From: Russula earlei
Lineage: Eukaryota; Basidiomycota; Agaricomycetes; Russulales; Russulaceae
Length of the DNA: 64,000 nucleotides
Direction: 5' to 3'
Assembly: GCA_025769875.1 (NCBI GenBank)
Contig: JAGFNK010000009.1
Span: 124,001 to 188,000 of the forward strand
The notes beneath the pieces are model-generated. The model was not told the origin of the DNA. It did no database searches and worked only from the letters and a program-made list of their open reading frames with translations. The position numbers and the translations under genes were made by a program. Of this stretch, positions 55,245 to 64,000 are shown one piece after another; position 1 is the stretch's first letter, and every line of letters begins with the position of its first letter.

Positions 55245-56084
55245 TTATGAACAGAGCGCATCTGAGGCTTTCGTATTCATAATCAACGCAACAATGAGTC
55301 TAATGGCTCCAGGTTCAGTGATAGGCTAAACTGTGCCGCAGCAGTAAGCACGCACCCGTACAAGCCTAGTACCTCTGCGAAGATGAGGATTAGGACCATC
55401 GCCACGAATACTTTGGATTCTCGGACGTAGGCCCGGACACACTACACGCAATGTTGAGGACCATTTGCGGAAGGTCTTGAAATGACACGTACCGAGTCTC
55501 CGACAATGCCAATGGCATATCCCGCCGCTATACCAGTAGAGCCACATGCAAGCCCCGCTCCCAGATGCACGAAACCAGCATAGAGTGAGTAGTCTTGTGT
55601 CGGGTCAACTATGCCCCGATGTCAAAAAAAATTATCTTAGATCGAATGATGAACGTTGAGTGGCGCGCTAAACCACTTACGACGTCCCGCGATCAGCACT
55701 GAGACCACGAGTCCGTACACCGCAATAATGCCGGACATGACGACGGGGATGAGGGACTGGCTCGCCGGGCTCGTGAGAGGGGATAGCACGCCGGTGGGGT
55801 GATAGCGCACCTTCATGATGAGTTCTGGCCTGAAATGACCAAGTCCCGCGATGCCAATGCCCGCTTTCGAAGTCCCGAAAGCGGCGCCGACGGCTGGGAA
55901 AAAGTAGCGTCGATTCAATCAGACGTTTTGACAGCATGACGCGAATGACCACGCACTGCTGAGTATCATCTAGAAACAGCATCATTAGAGGCATCGAGAG
56001 CGGCAGTGCGGCAAATGGAATGCTCACGGATGAAGCTACTCCGGCGAATCCGAAGAACGGGGCGTAAGGTGGACAAACTGACAT
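55245..56084 (-). CDS. VMA3: V-type ATPase subunit c (Vo proteolipid)
   Basis: Seven exons join cleanly into 161 residues: 56084-56028, 55969-55957, 55893-55811, 55756-55681, 55608-55493, 55441-55356 and 55299-55245. The second is a 13-base micro-exon. Four membrane helices are visible, with conserved [80 protein letters not shown] and the last helix [20 protein letters not shown]. The Glu in FAEVLGLYG is the proton-carrying carboxylate. The protein forms the rotating c-ring that moves protons into the vacuole and other acidic compartments. Length and every motif match the family. It is transcribed away from VMA6. Confidence 0.95.
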
Positions 56085-56325
56085 GGTGGAATGGACAAGA
56101 TGAACAGAAAAGAGGAAGGGCGTCGACGTTCTTTTGTGCGATTTGTTATTGGAAACTTGACGCGACGACAGTGGCGACCGCCACAAGACTTGTTGTGGGT
56201 TGAGCGTTGAGCTTGAAGTTGGAGTAGGCGTCGGAGTCTGAAACGACTGGATGACGGGAGAGGACCTCCACTGACGGACTGCGTTCACATTGATTGTTGC
56301 GCAGTTCGTCACCTCTTTCAAGGGG
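56085..56325. promoter_or_regulatory. Shared VMA3/VMA6 divergent promoter
   Basis: Only 241 bases separate the start codons of two Vo subunits read in opposite directions, so the core promoters must lie here and may be co-regulated. No classical TATA box is obvious on either strand. GACGACAGTGGCGACC and GACGGACTGC-type GC-rich words lie near the middle. Confidence 0.6.
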
Positions 56326-57644
56326 ATGGAAGCACTCTTCTTCAATGTGCGTGGACGCATAGCTGTCGATTCTCTTTCCCTCTTCATTGACGCATGCATG
56401 GATCTGTATAGGCCCACTCTGGCTTCCTGGAAGGCATCGTGAGGGGTTACAAGTCTAGCTTGCTCACGCAGGGCCAATACGCAAACCTGACGCAGTGCGA
56501 AACGCTCGAAGGTCCGCCTAGAGATTCGGACGATTTCCTTTTCAAATCCACAATAAATTTATGCAGATCTCCGAACGCAGCTAGCGTCGACAGACTATGG
56601 CAACTTCCTCGCGAACGAATCATCGCCCATCTCGACGTCCACAATAGGAGAGAAGGCGTTGAAAACATTGGTCGACCAATTTAACTACGTTCGGAGCAAT
56701 GCCGTCGCGCCACTTGACAAGTTCCTTGACTACATAACGTATGTTCACTAAGCTCGTGAAGAATGTGATCGACAGGCTCAAAAGGACACCCCTTTCAGGT
56801 ATGCATACATGATTGACAACCTTGTCTTGTTAATCACAGGCACACTCCACAAGCGGAAGCTCACAGAGCTTCTGAAGCGATGTCATCCACTTGGCTGGTT
56901 TGAGGGCATGCCTGCACTCGGCGTGGCGACTAATACTGAGGAACTGTACCAAATCGTCCTTGTGGAAACACCGTTGGGTATGTGTTGTGTTTCCATTCAC
57001 CCAGACGTTGGCAACCGAGGCTCAGTGCTCGACGCGGACAGCCGAGTACTTCCGGGACTGCTTGAAGGTGGACGATCTTGATGCGTTGAACATTGAGATC
57101 ATCCGAAATACGCTTTACAAGGCATACTTGGAGGACTTTGAACGATTTTGCGAATCGCTCGGCGGGCCCACAGCTGACGTGATGAGACGCATCCTTGCTT
57201 TTGAGGCTGACCGAAGGTCGATCAATATCACGATCAACTCTATCGGCACGAATTTGTCGAAAGAGCAGCGGGCACGACTATTTCCGACAATCGGTCGTCT
57301 GTACCCCGGGGGAAACAACGCGCTTGCCAAGGCAGATGACCTGGAGCAAGTACGGGTGGCGTGCGAGAGCGTGACTGAATACCGCGCGTTCTTTGAAGGA
57401 GTGGGCGCGAATGGGGTGGTGTCGCGGGGAGACGACGAAGGGGCAGCTGCACAGATTGAGGACAAGTTCTTCGTGGAAGAGGTCAATCTGAACAAGATGG
57501 CATTCCTGCAGCAGTTCCATCACGGGGTGTTTTACGCGTACGTCAAGTTGAAGGAGCAGGAGATTCCGGAACATTACGTGGATTTCGGAGTGCATAGCAC
57601 AGGAGGCTCTGGATCGGATGCAAGATTTCATACCATTATTTTGA
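56326..57644 (+). CDS. VMA6: V-type ATPase subunit d (Vo stalk base), late frameshift
   Basis: Five exons: 56326-56346, 56412-56511, 56567-56738, 56799-56977 and 57042-57644. Conserved blocks are [121 protein letters not shown] and [20 protein letters not shown]. The d subunit caps the c-ring and couples it to the central stalk. One extra C in 57566-57567 throws the last 25 codons out of frame; past it the family's ending [11 protein letters not shown] to the stop at 57642-57644 is present one frame over. As given, translation would run on to 57802 with an unrelated tail. Because the gene is normally single-copy and needed, an assembly error is the likelier cause. Confidence 0.9.
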
Positions 57645-57833
57645 CATTTCTTTTTGTTCACTTGTTTTTCCGAATTCACAAATGGTCATTTCGGGCACGG
57701 CAGGAGAGACAACCCGTGATGGAGGCGGTGTGGGGCATCGGAGCCGAAACGAGGCTGGATCGGGGGTGCTCAATTTGGATAAAGTGCAACAGCACCCTTT
57801 GAGATGTCGACTTGTCCGCATGGACTCCCTTTC

Positions 57834-57840
57834 ATAAATA
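57834..57840 (+). promoter_or_regulatory. TATA-like site of the seven-helix gene
   Basis: ATAAATA lies 47 bases before the ATG at 57887 and just past the VMA6 end. The two genes are in tandem with about 240 bases between stop and start. Confidence 0.35.
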
Positions 57841-57886
57841 CTCTCTGCCGCCCACAACCCATCATTCATTCGTCCCCCTCCTCGCC

Positions 57887-59038
57887 ATGTCAACCATAGA
57901 CGACTCTGGCGCAATACCCCTCCATCATTTCATCACAGTCATCCTCATCGTCGCCCCCCTCGGTGCCATCCTCCTCCCCATCATCGGTACCCTCATCTTT
58001 TTCACCCCTTCAGAGTCAAGAAGGCGTCCCGTCTTTATCCTCAACATCCTCGCGTGCCTCCTTGGAATATGTCAAGCCATATATTTCGTGTCCCTCTACT
58101 CCCACGTCGTCCTCCATCCCGATAAACCCATATCCCACTCGACCGCCTTGGCCGCGATCGCCACCCTCCTCACCCCGCCAATCCTCATCGACGCCATTCT
58201 ATTCTTCCGCCTCCTCGCCTTCTATCCGATCCAGCTCACGCCGCGAAACATGCTAATAGTCATCTTGACTCCCACCTTTCTTTTCAAGGCCGCGCGCCTC
58301 GCCTGCCTCATTGCCTTCCTCGTCACCTATCCCGTCACACGCTTCGATGGACCAGGCTACGATGCACTTCCAGGGCTCGTGTGGGGTCGTGGACCTTGGG
58401 TCATCGCTCTGCTGGCCCTTCAGGCCGTGGATAACTCGTTCGTCCAATTGCGTTCAAAACGTCCATCACCTTGACGAGGCTTTGTCAGATATCTCTCAAC
58501 GATGTTCCTTTACAAGTTATATCGCTTTCGTTACAGTGCGCGAAAAGCGATTGGTGGCTCTAAAAGTAAGCGCTTTGCCATCATCATCGAGACGTAGTTC
58601 GCGCTCTGATGGAGACCCTGTAACCTGTTCCACAGAGGACATCTTCTCTCGAGTCCCTGCCGTCTTCGTCATTGCGCTCGGGAATTACTTGATTCCGTAC
58701 GCGCGCGTTTACTGCAGCAGCAGGTCTTGGGAAATCAACTGACGCCTCACCTTGTCAGGGTCGGCATTGACGTTATCGTGATCGTGCTTATGGTGCTCCT
58801 TCCGAGCTGGTCCAACGGCGCTTACCTCCTCTTTCTCGCCAATTTTATCACCATTCTTGGTATCGTATTTGCCACGGTCTGGACTACAAACCAGAACTGG
58901 ATAATTCGCAAAATGGTCGAAGCTGGCGTCGACGCACGCACACAATCTACTATGCGCTTCCAGACCAAGTCTATCTCTGAAGCGGTCTCGGAATTTGATC
59001 CATTCGATTCCCCTGAATTCCTTTTCCGCACACCATGA
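57887..59038 (+). CDS. Seven-helix membrane protein, unknown
   Basis: Four exons (57887-58437, 58489-58565, 58636-58696 and 58759-59038) give 322 residues. Seven hydrophobic helices are visible: VILIVAPLGAILLPIIGTLI, FILNILACLLGICQAIYF, AIATLLTPPILIDAILFFRL, MLIVILTPTFLF to LIAFL, WVIALLALQAV, VFVIALGNYLIPVGIDVIVI and LLFLANFITILGIVF. A basic loop (FLYKLYRFRYSARK) separates helices five and six. The layout resembles fungal GPCR-like proteins, but I cannot place it in a named class. The stop at 59036-59038 is TGA. The same frame stays open for another 107 codons, to 59362, with a tail (AMSVFAPSDDMHPQQLTPTM) that looks like a genuine cytoplasmic C-terminus. The TGA may therefore be a mutated CGA. 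Confidence 0.7.
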
Positions 59039-59362
59039 TCGGATCCCTCTCGAGTCGTGCACGACCCACCTGCCTATCCGGGCGCCAATGAAGGTGCCAT
59101 GAGCGTTTTCGCTCCCAGCGATGACATGCACCCCCAACAACTCACACCTACGATGACAGGTGCATCACAGGACGTCCCACGCCATCTACCCACTCGACAA
59201 GTACAAGTTTGGGCCAGCGAGCATGTGCGAATCCGCATCAAGCGGTCTCACTATGGGGCGTTGATGGAATCAGCGCAGCACAAGGGTCTGCAGTGTCAGC
59301 CAAACTTTGGAAAGCTTGCTTGGCACATCTCGAAACGGGCGCCTCGCTGTGCGATTAAGTAA
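59039..59362 (+). other. Open frame continuing past the TGA of the seven-helix gene
   Basis: 107 sense codons in the same frame as the last exon, with composition typical of Ser/Thr/Pro-rich tails (PPAYPGANEGAMSVFAPSDD, LTPTMTGASQDVP). By chance, a stretch this long without a stop is possible but uncommon. It is listed separately because whether it is translated is not known. Confidence 0.45.
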
Positions 59363-59564
59363 CCGTTTTCATCGGGGATCAATCAATACGAAATGCCTAT
59401 CGTCGGTCATCGGCGTTTCCAAACGCTGATTCTGTACAAGTACTATACTACTTTATTGTAATTGTAATCGTAGAGTACCTCACCGTGCTCACCTCCACCC
59501 TATCTCTCTACTCTAATCCGACCGACGACTTTTTGATGCAACAACCCCCGCTCGCCGTTTTCCC

Positions 59565-60277
59565 ATGAGCCTTTCTGACCTCGACCACTCTCCCTCCAGG
59601 TCCCGAACCCGAACTCGTGCCCGTTCCTCCTCTCGCCTCTCGAATTTCTCCGCCACCACCGCCACAAGTGGCGACAACGACGACCCTGACCCTGCACAGG
59701 ACCCGAACACGCTCCCCGTCGTCACTTCATTCGACGCCTACTTTCTCCAGGCCTCTCGGCCCTCCCGCACCTCCTCCAACGTCTTCTCCCAGCTCGTCCA
59801 ACCGCTCTCGGCGGACGAGTACGCGGTTTCCCTATCTCGGTCCTACTACCCGCTCCCCTTCCCCCCTTCCTCCCCGCGGCTGCAAGACCGCCGCGCCGCC
59901 CACCCGCTCCCCCGCTACCTCCTCGAGCTCGCGGACGGCTTCAACCTCCTCTTCTACGGCCTCGGCTCGAAGCGAGCCGCCCTCAACGATCTCGCGCGCG
60001 CGAGCAGCCGCAACGCGCACGTGCTCGTCGTCAACGGCTTTCTGCCCTCGTGCTCCGCTCGCGATGTCCTCGCCGCCCTCGCGCGTCTGCCCGGCGCGCC
60101 GCAGAGCGTAGAAGACGTCGCCCGATTCCTGTTGTCAGAGCCCACCGGCACCATCGCCTGCGTCCCCCTCCCCGGCACCCTCTTTGTCAACAACGACAAC
60201 AAAATCAGGCCAACGCCAACGCCAAAGCCAACGCCAAAGCCAAAGCCAGCCCGAAAACCAGCGACGTGAACAACAAC

Positions 60278-60313
<36 letters not shown>

Positions 60314-61077
60314 GAAGCAGACGCCTGGTCCTCGTCGTGCACAACCTGGACGCGCCCGCCCTCCGCGCGCCCAAAGCGCACGCCGTGTTGCGCGCGCTCG
60401 CGGCGCTGCGCGGCGTGCGGATCGCGGCGTCGGTGGACCACATCAACGCGGCGCTGCAGTGGACGTCGACCGAGCTGCTCGCGGGCCGATGGCTCTGGCA
60501 CGACCTGAGCACGCTCGCGCCGTACGACGCCGAGCTCGCCGGCGCGGATCCCACCTCTCTGCGCGGCGGCGCTGCCGGAGCGCGAAGTTCCGGCGAGGGC
60601 GCCGCCGCCGGAGTGGGCGTGGGCGTGGGCGTGGGAGTGGGAGTGGCTTCGAGCGTGGGCGGTGGTGTGCAGATGACGCCGAGGGCGACGATGGCGACGA
60701 TGGCGACGATGACGGAGACGGCGGCGAGGCACGTGTTGGCGGCCGTGACGCAGCGAGCGCGCAAGCTGTTCGTTCTCATGGGACGGCGACAGCTCGACGC
60801 GTTGGCCGACGCGGCCGTCGGGGGTGGCGTGGACCTGACGACGCCTGCGGAGGCAGGCGAGGTCGCGATTGCATACGATATGCTCTTCAACCTCGCGCGG
60901 GACCATTTCGTCGCGACGAACGACACCGCGCTGCGCGCGCTACTCGGCGAGTTCAGGGACCACGGCTTGATCGTCACCGTTGGAACGGGTGCGATGGGAT
61001 CGGGCGAGTCGCTGTGGATCCCGTTGCGGAAGGAAAGGCTCACAAAGCTCTTGGACGGATTGGAGAGCCCTCTGTAG
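59565..61077 (+). CDS. ORC2: Origin recognition complex subunit 2
   Basis: Two exons (59565-60185 and 60310-61077) give about 462 residues. ORC2 is a core subunit of the complex that marks replication origins. Landmarks are [92 protein letters not shown] and [14 protein letters not shown]. The AAA+-like domain comes first, then a winged-helix region ([30 protein letters not shown]). The N-terminus is short and Ser/Arg-rich compared with animal ORC2. The 124-base interval 60186-60309 (GCCAAA and CAG repeats) must be removed or it shifts the frame; GT and AG at its ends allow it to be an intron. A GTGGGC minisatellite at 60616-60640 encodes a Val-Gly run. Confidence 0.88.
60186..60309 (+). repeat. 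Simple-repeat intron candidate in ORC2
   Basis: GT at 60186 and AG at 60308-60309 bound a stretch built from GCCAAC/GCCAAA and then CAG/GCA triplets (nine or more CAG units). Being 124 bases long, it cannot be translated through without a frame change. It is longer than the other introns of this window (49-83 bases). Confidence 0.55.
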
Positions 61078-61165
61078 GCCCTCATCCGCGAAAATGTGAT
61101 TGCATAGCAGTAGTAAACAAAGATATCGCCGCAAGAAGAACAAGTCATGACCGTCGACAGCCACT

Positions 61166-62805
61166 TTAATAAACGTAGGGGATAATGCGGTAAGGAACGA
61201 GCCTCTGGTACCTATCCCAATCCTTCCCATACCTGCACGCAAATAATGAGATGGGGGCTCAACGAGGCGAACGAAAAAGGCGTACTTTTTCTCGCATTTC
61301 TCATCGTCACGTCGCTGTCTGTGGATAAGGAGGATTGCGAAATAGATGACGTAAAAGTAGGTGACGGGGGTGTCAAAGCCAGTTGGGAGGGACCATGCAA
61401 GTGCCATCAAAAGATCACCCCTTGAGGACGATGAGGACAAGAGCACTTGGGCAGATTACATGCAAACGTACAGGTAGTTCGGGTGGCGGGACCTGCCCCA
61501 CCAGCCAGAGGTGAGCAACTTGGATCCCTGCTCGGTTGTTATGTACGAGAGATCTGCGGTTGTGACATCATTCGGTTAGTCCTAGTGCGAATCATTAGTT
61601 CCGCGTAAACGCACTCTTGGGATTACGTCCATTCTTGAACTCGTTCTTCTCGTTATTCGACGTCCGAAATATGAAGTATCCAAGGAAATTAACAGCAAGG
61701 ATCGCGGCACTCCAGGCGTATCCGAGATCCTTCGGCCGGAACGCCAGGTAACGTGCTTGCAATGAGTACACGAATGGTACCCAGAGAAGATCGCCGACGG
61801 CAAGCATAAAGCCAAATCCGTCAGAAATGATATCTATGGTGGTCAGAATCGCGGGCTACACGGTGTGATAAGCGGACAGCAATGAAGTAAGCTGACTGAG
61901 GGGCGTACTTCATTATAGAGAGCATCCAAAATATATAGGCCTTGGAAGAAAAGAACCAGAATCATGGAGTCCGTGAGGTGTCCCCCGAGACGAGTGGCCT
62001 GAGAGCAAGCCATGCTTATGTCGATCAACAACCAAAGAATCATACCGGGCCGAAGCTCATTGAATGATTTGATATCTAGAGAGCCAACAGTTGGGTTCAG
62101 CTCGCGTCCAATATAAAACTATAAACGCATGTCAATAAGGGTTGGAACAACGGCGATGACATGGAAACAAACATCATAGATAAAATTGCCACTGTTACCA
62201 CCAAGGGCTAGCAACTTTCCCTCTTTAAAGGATAGCGCATACCAAAGGACACCTTGAAGGAAGGACATCGACAAAGCTGCGCTCACAAAGCCAGCCCAAT
62301 GGTCATAAAAGAAAGTGAACGACTGGACTCCAAATCGTAAGATGTAACCGGTCGAGAGGCCGAGTGCCAAAAGACCCGTGGAGAATGCTGACGTGGGCCG
62401 CTATCGTCAGTCAAAAAAAATTCCGTGAGAAGAGAAAATCGTACCATTAATCTTGTACTGTTGGTACTTTCCGTCTCTCAGCTGGGTTCCTTGAACCCAG
62501 TCGCCTGGGAGGACTGCCCAGGCGATCAGACAAAACGCATACCAGCTGTAATAGACGGAAAAGGCTTTCGGATCCCAGAGTTTCCACCAGAAGGCAGGAT
62601 CAGAAAGTGCTTGGGCTAGAGATGGATAGAGGGTCTGAACGGGAGGTGGACATCCCCCGGACGAATCGTTGCAGGTAAAGAAGAGGACGTAGGTTAAAAC
62701 TGGGACACCGAGGGTGATGGCGAGGGCGCCAGGGGGACCAAGAAATTCGTATGATGCTGATTGAGGATTGAGAGGGGCGTTGTCCGAGCGTTTTGAGTTG
62801 GACAT
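61166..62805 (-). CDS. ERG24: C-14 sterol reductase
   Basis: Seven exons encode 436 residues: 62805-62445, 62387-62173, 62118-61909, 61855-61615, 61553-61472, 61420-61286 and 61232-61166. All introns are 51-61 bases. The enzyme reduces the delta-14 double bond left by lanosterol C-14 demethylase, using NADPH, in the endoplasmic-reticulum membrane, on the way to ergosterol. Landmarks of the ERG4/ERG24 family are [99 protein letters not shown], the active-site region [20 protein letters not shown], and the C-terminus [20 protein letters not shown] with the ending YRIIPYVY. The FLGPPGA start and this ending favour ERG24 over ERG4. It converges with ORC2, with 88 bases between stop codons. Confidence 0.94.
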
Positions 62806-62993
62806 GATGGCGTTGGAAGGTGTGTGAAGCGCGTTACGGAGGCGCGTCACCATCACGTGTACAACGCGGAAGCCGGCCGAGGCCCTGAAGGGAAGGCCAG
62901 GTCAAGGAGGGACTCGGAGGACGATCACATTCTCCTCTCCTTCTTTTATTACCACGATCGCCCCGCCTTGTGCGCTGGAGTGCGCTTGTACTT
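62806..62993. promoter_or_regulatory. Divergent promoter of ERG24 and the last gene
   Basis: 188 bases separate two opposite start codons. ATCACGTG (62851-62858) contains a CACGTG E-box, a possible site for bHLH factors; sterol genes in fungi are often controlled by SREBP-type bHLH proteins. The link is inference from one 6-base match. Confidence 0.45.
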
Positions 62994-64000
62994 ATGGGTT
63001 TCTTCTCTTCACGACGGCACGATACCAACAGTACCTCGAACTCTCCTGGTGCTCAACCACAGAGCAGTCCGTCTTCCCCAGCAGGAATCATTCGCGCTCG
63101 CTTCGTACGTATCAACCTCGCACACGTCCTCCTTTTTTCATGGCTTTTCTTGTACCTCTGCTTTCGCTATGGAACAGTCTAGCAGAAACAAGGGTAAAGC
63201 GCGCGATGCGAATCTCTCTCTCAGTCGAGGGACGGCCTCTCCCTTGGCAGAATCGAGAAAGGAACCGATCTTCGATGACACCTCTCGTACTATCAATGGA
63301 CGTCGTACGACAAATGACAGCGGAGAAGGAGTTGCCTCCGAGTTGTCGTCTTTGCAGTCGCCTTCCCCGCAGCAGCCATCGGGCCCCGGTCCTGCCAATC
63401 CACGAGTTTCTACAGACGCGACAACGCATGTTACCCTCTCACCGTCACAAATACACCCACGACTGATTTTTTCTCAGGGTCGTGCTTGCCCAACGATTGG
63501 CCGAACTGGCCTCGGCTAACGCAGAGGGTTTGCTCGAGTACGTGATGATTGATGAATCGCCACCCTGACCTCGGATTAAACCGCAAGTTAGCGATGACGA
63601 GTATAGGCTACTCCGCCAGAACCTATTTGAGCGATTTGGCAGTTCAACAATGTCTCAGAAGAAACCTGATTCCATCGCTGGTCCAGCTCGTCCTCAACCT
63701 CATGAGAGTGTGTCTCGCCTTCCTGATTCAGTCCCCAGTAACTGACCTCTTTCTCAGCCCATAAACGCAGCAACTCTCTTCGCTCTCCTTCCCTGCAGTC
63801 TAAAGGGACGATATCTTCATCCGTCTCGGGCCTTTTCAGGCGACCAAGTAAAAGAAACATTTCCACCGATACCGACACCCTGCACAGTGATTCGACCAGC
63901 TTACTCTCCACGGGCTCAAATTCGCCGAATACATTCACCCACCGCCTCCTTCGATTATCATTACAGAAGAAGAGCAGTCTCTTCTCTTTAAGACTCGACG
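62994..64000 (+). CDS. Uncharacterised Ser-rich protein, 5' part (runs off the window)
   Basis: Exons 62994-63104, 63178-63443, 63478-63537, 63592-63710 and from about 63761 to the window end join in frame; the 34-base third-exon acceptor intron (63444-63477) is unusually short and uncertain. The N-terminus MGFFSSRRHDTNSTSNSPG is polar and may be myristoylated or basic-targeted. A Ser/Pro-rich region follows. The conserved motif VVLAQRLAELASANAEGLL, then DDDEYRLLRQNLFERF across an intron, is one I have seen in fungal proteins without assigned function. A basic Ser-rich part (SVSGLFRRPSKRN) comes next. The 3' end is outside the window, so domains further on are unknown. Confidence 0.62.

Noticed and set aside
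55677..56477. 266-codon minus-strand frame through VMA3 and its promoter
   Set aside because: It passes through VMA3 introns and the VMA6 start. The spliced VMA3 model matches the subunit c family end to end, and only short pieces of this frame are real exon.
60135..61148. Long antisense open frame of 337 codons opposite ORC2, and similar ones at 60205-60906 and 60459-61169
   Set aside because: They are GC-rich shadows of the ORC2 coding strand, with Arg/His/Pro-biased composition and no family motif. ORC2 on the plus strand explains the region.
62407..62856. ERG24 starting from the upstream frame beginning at 62856
   Set aside because: That start is not supported by the family. The ATG at 62805 gives the usual short polar N-terminus before EFLGPPGA.
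1..64000. CRISPR array, prokaryotic operons or an integrated virus
   Set aside because: Repeats are LTR or TIR structures with target duplications, genes carry spliceosomal introns, and no capsid or phage genes were seen. Retroelement gag-pol genes are the only virus-like coding regions.

Overview
The window is nuclear DNA of a filamentous fungus, almost certainly a basidiomycete of the class Agaricomycetes. Genes are split by many introns of about 50-75 bases with GT(A/G)xGT donors. The recognisable families are fungal: CNH-domain protein, V-ATPase c and d, ORC2, C-14 sterol reductase and a repeated agaricomycete multi-pass membrane family. The transposons are fungal Ty1/Copia, chromodomain Ty3/Gypsy, pogo and hAT. 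There is no bacterial operon structure, CRISPR array or convincing tRNA. The species cannot be named from sequence alone.

Layout. 1-2.3 kb: an intact eight-exon CNH gene. 2.3-16.0 kb: transposon wreckage, made of a Copia leader (E), solo LTRs of families A, B and C, a 2.4 kb element with about 400-base inverted termini and a TA duplication, a decayed pogo transposase, and Copia D copy 1. 16.1-18.0 kb: a small island with a predicted secreted-protein gene. 18.0-37.0 kb: a 390-base fold-back element, then Copia F (minus strand) carrying a solo LTR-A, a solo LTR-G and a full-length Gypsy element. That Gypsy element itself carries a solo LTR-H. A decayed hAT element follows. 37.0-43.8 kb: a tandem 1.8 kb duplication of a membrane-protein gene (one copy intact, one broken) and a mitochondrial uL6 pseudogene. 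43.8-52.2 kb: Copia D copy 2 and a three-deep nest of LTRs (B inside A inside C). 52.6-64.0 kb: a compact housekeeping block. In order it holds a nucleotidyltransferase-like gene (-), a ZCCHC10-type zinc-knuckle gene (+), VMA3 (-), VMA6 (+), a seven-helix membrane gene (+), ORC2 (+), ERG24 (-) and an uncharacterised gene that runs off the right end (+).

How the genes relate. VMA3 and VMA6, two subunits of the V-ATPase Vo sector, stand head to head over a 241-base intergenic region that probably serves both. ERG24 and the last gene share a 188-base divergent promoter, and ORC2/ERG24 converge within 90 bases. Target-site duplications give relative ages in the transposon blocks: Copia F is older than the Gypsy element, which is older than LTR-H. 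In the 47-50 kb nest LTR-C is older than LTR-A, which is older than LTR-B. Near 3.6 kb the order is reversed, with LTR-A inside LTR-B, so families A and B were active over overlapping periods.

Points most worth a second look are: a 522-codon open frame with a zinc knuckle, in frame behind the Gypsy chromodomain; the large-TIR TA element with Ser/Ala/Pro/Thr cargo; a UGA shared by two Copia D gag copies; single-base or short frame breaks in VMA6 and the ZCCHC10-like gene that may be assembly errors; and the uL6 and membrane-gene pseudogenes with transition-type stops.
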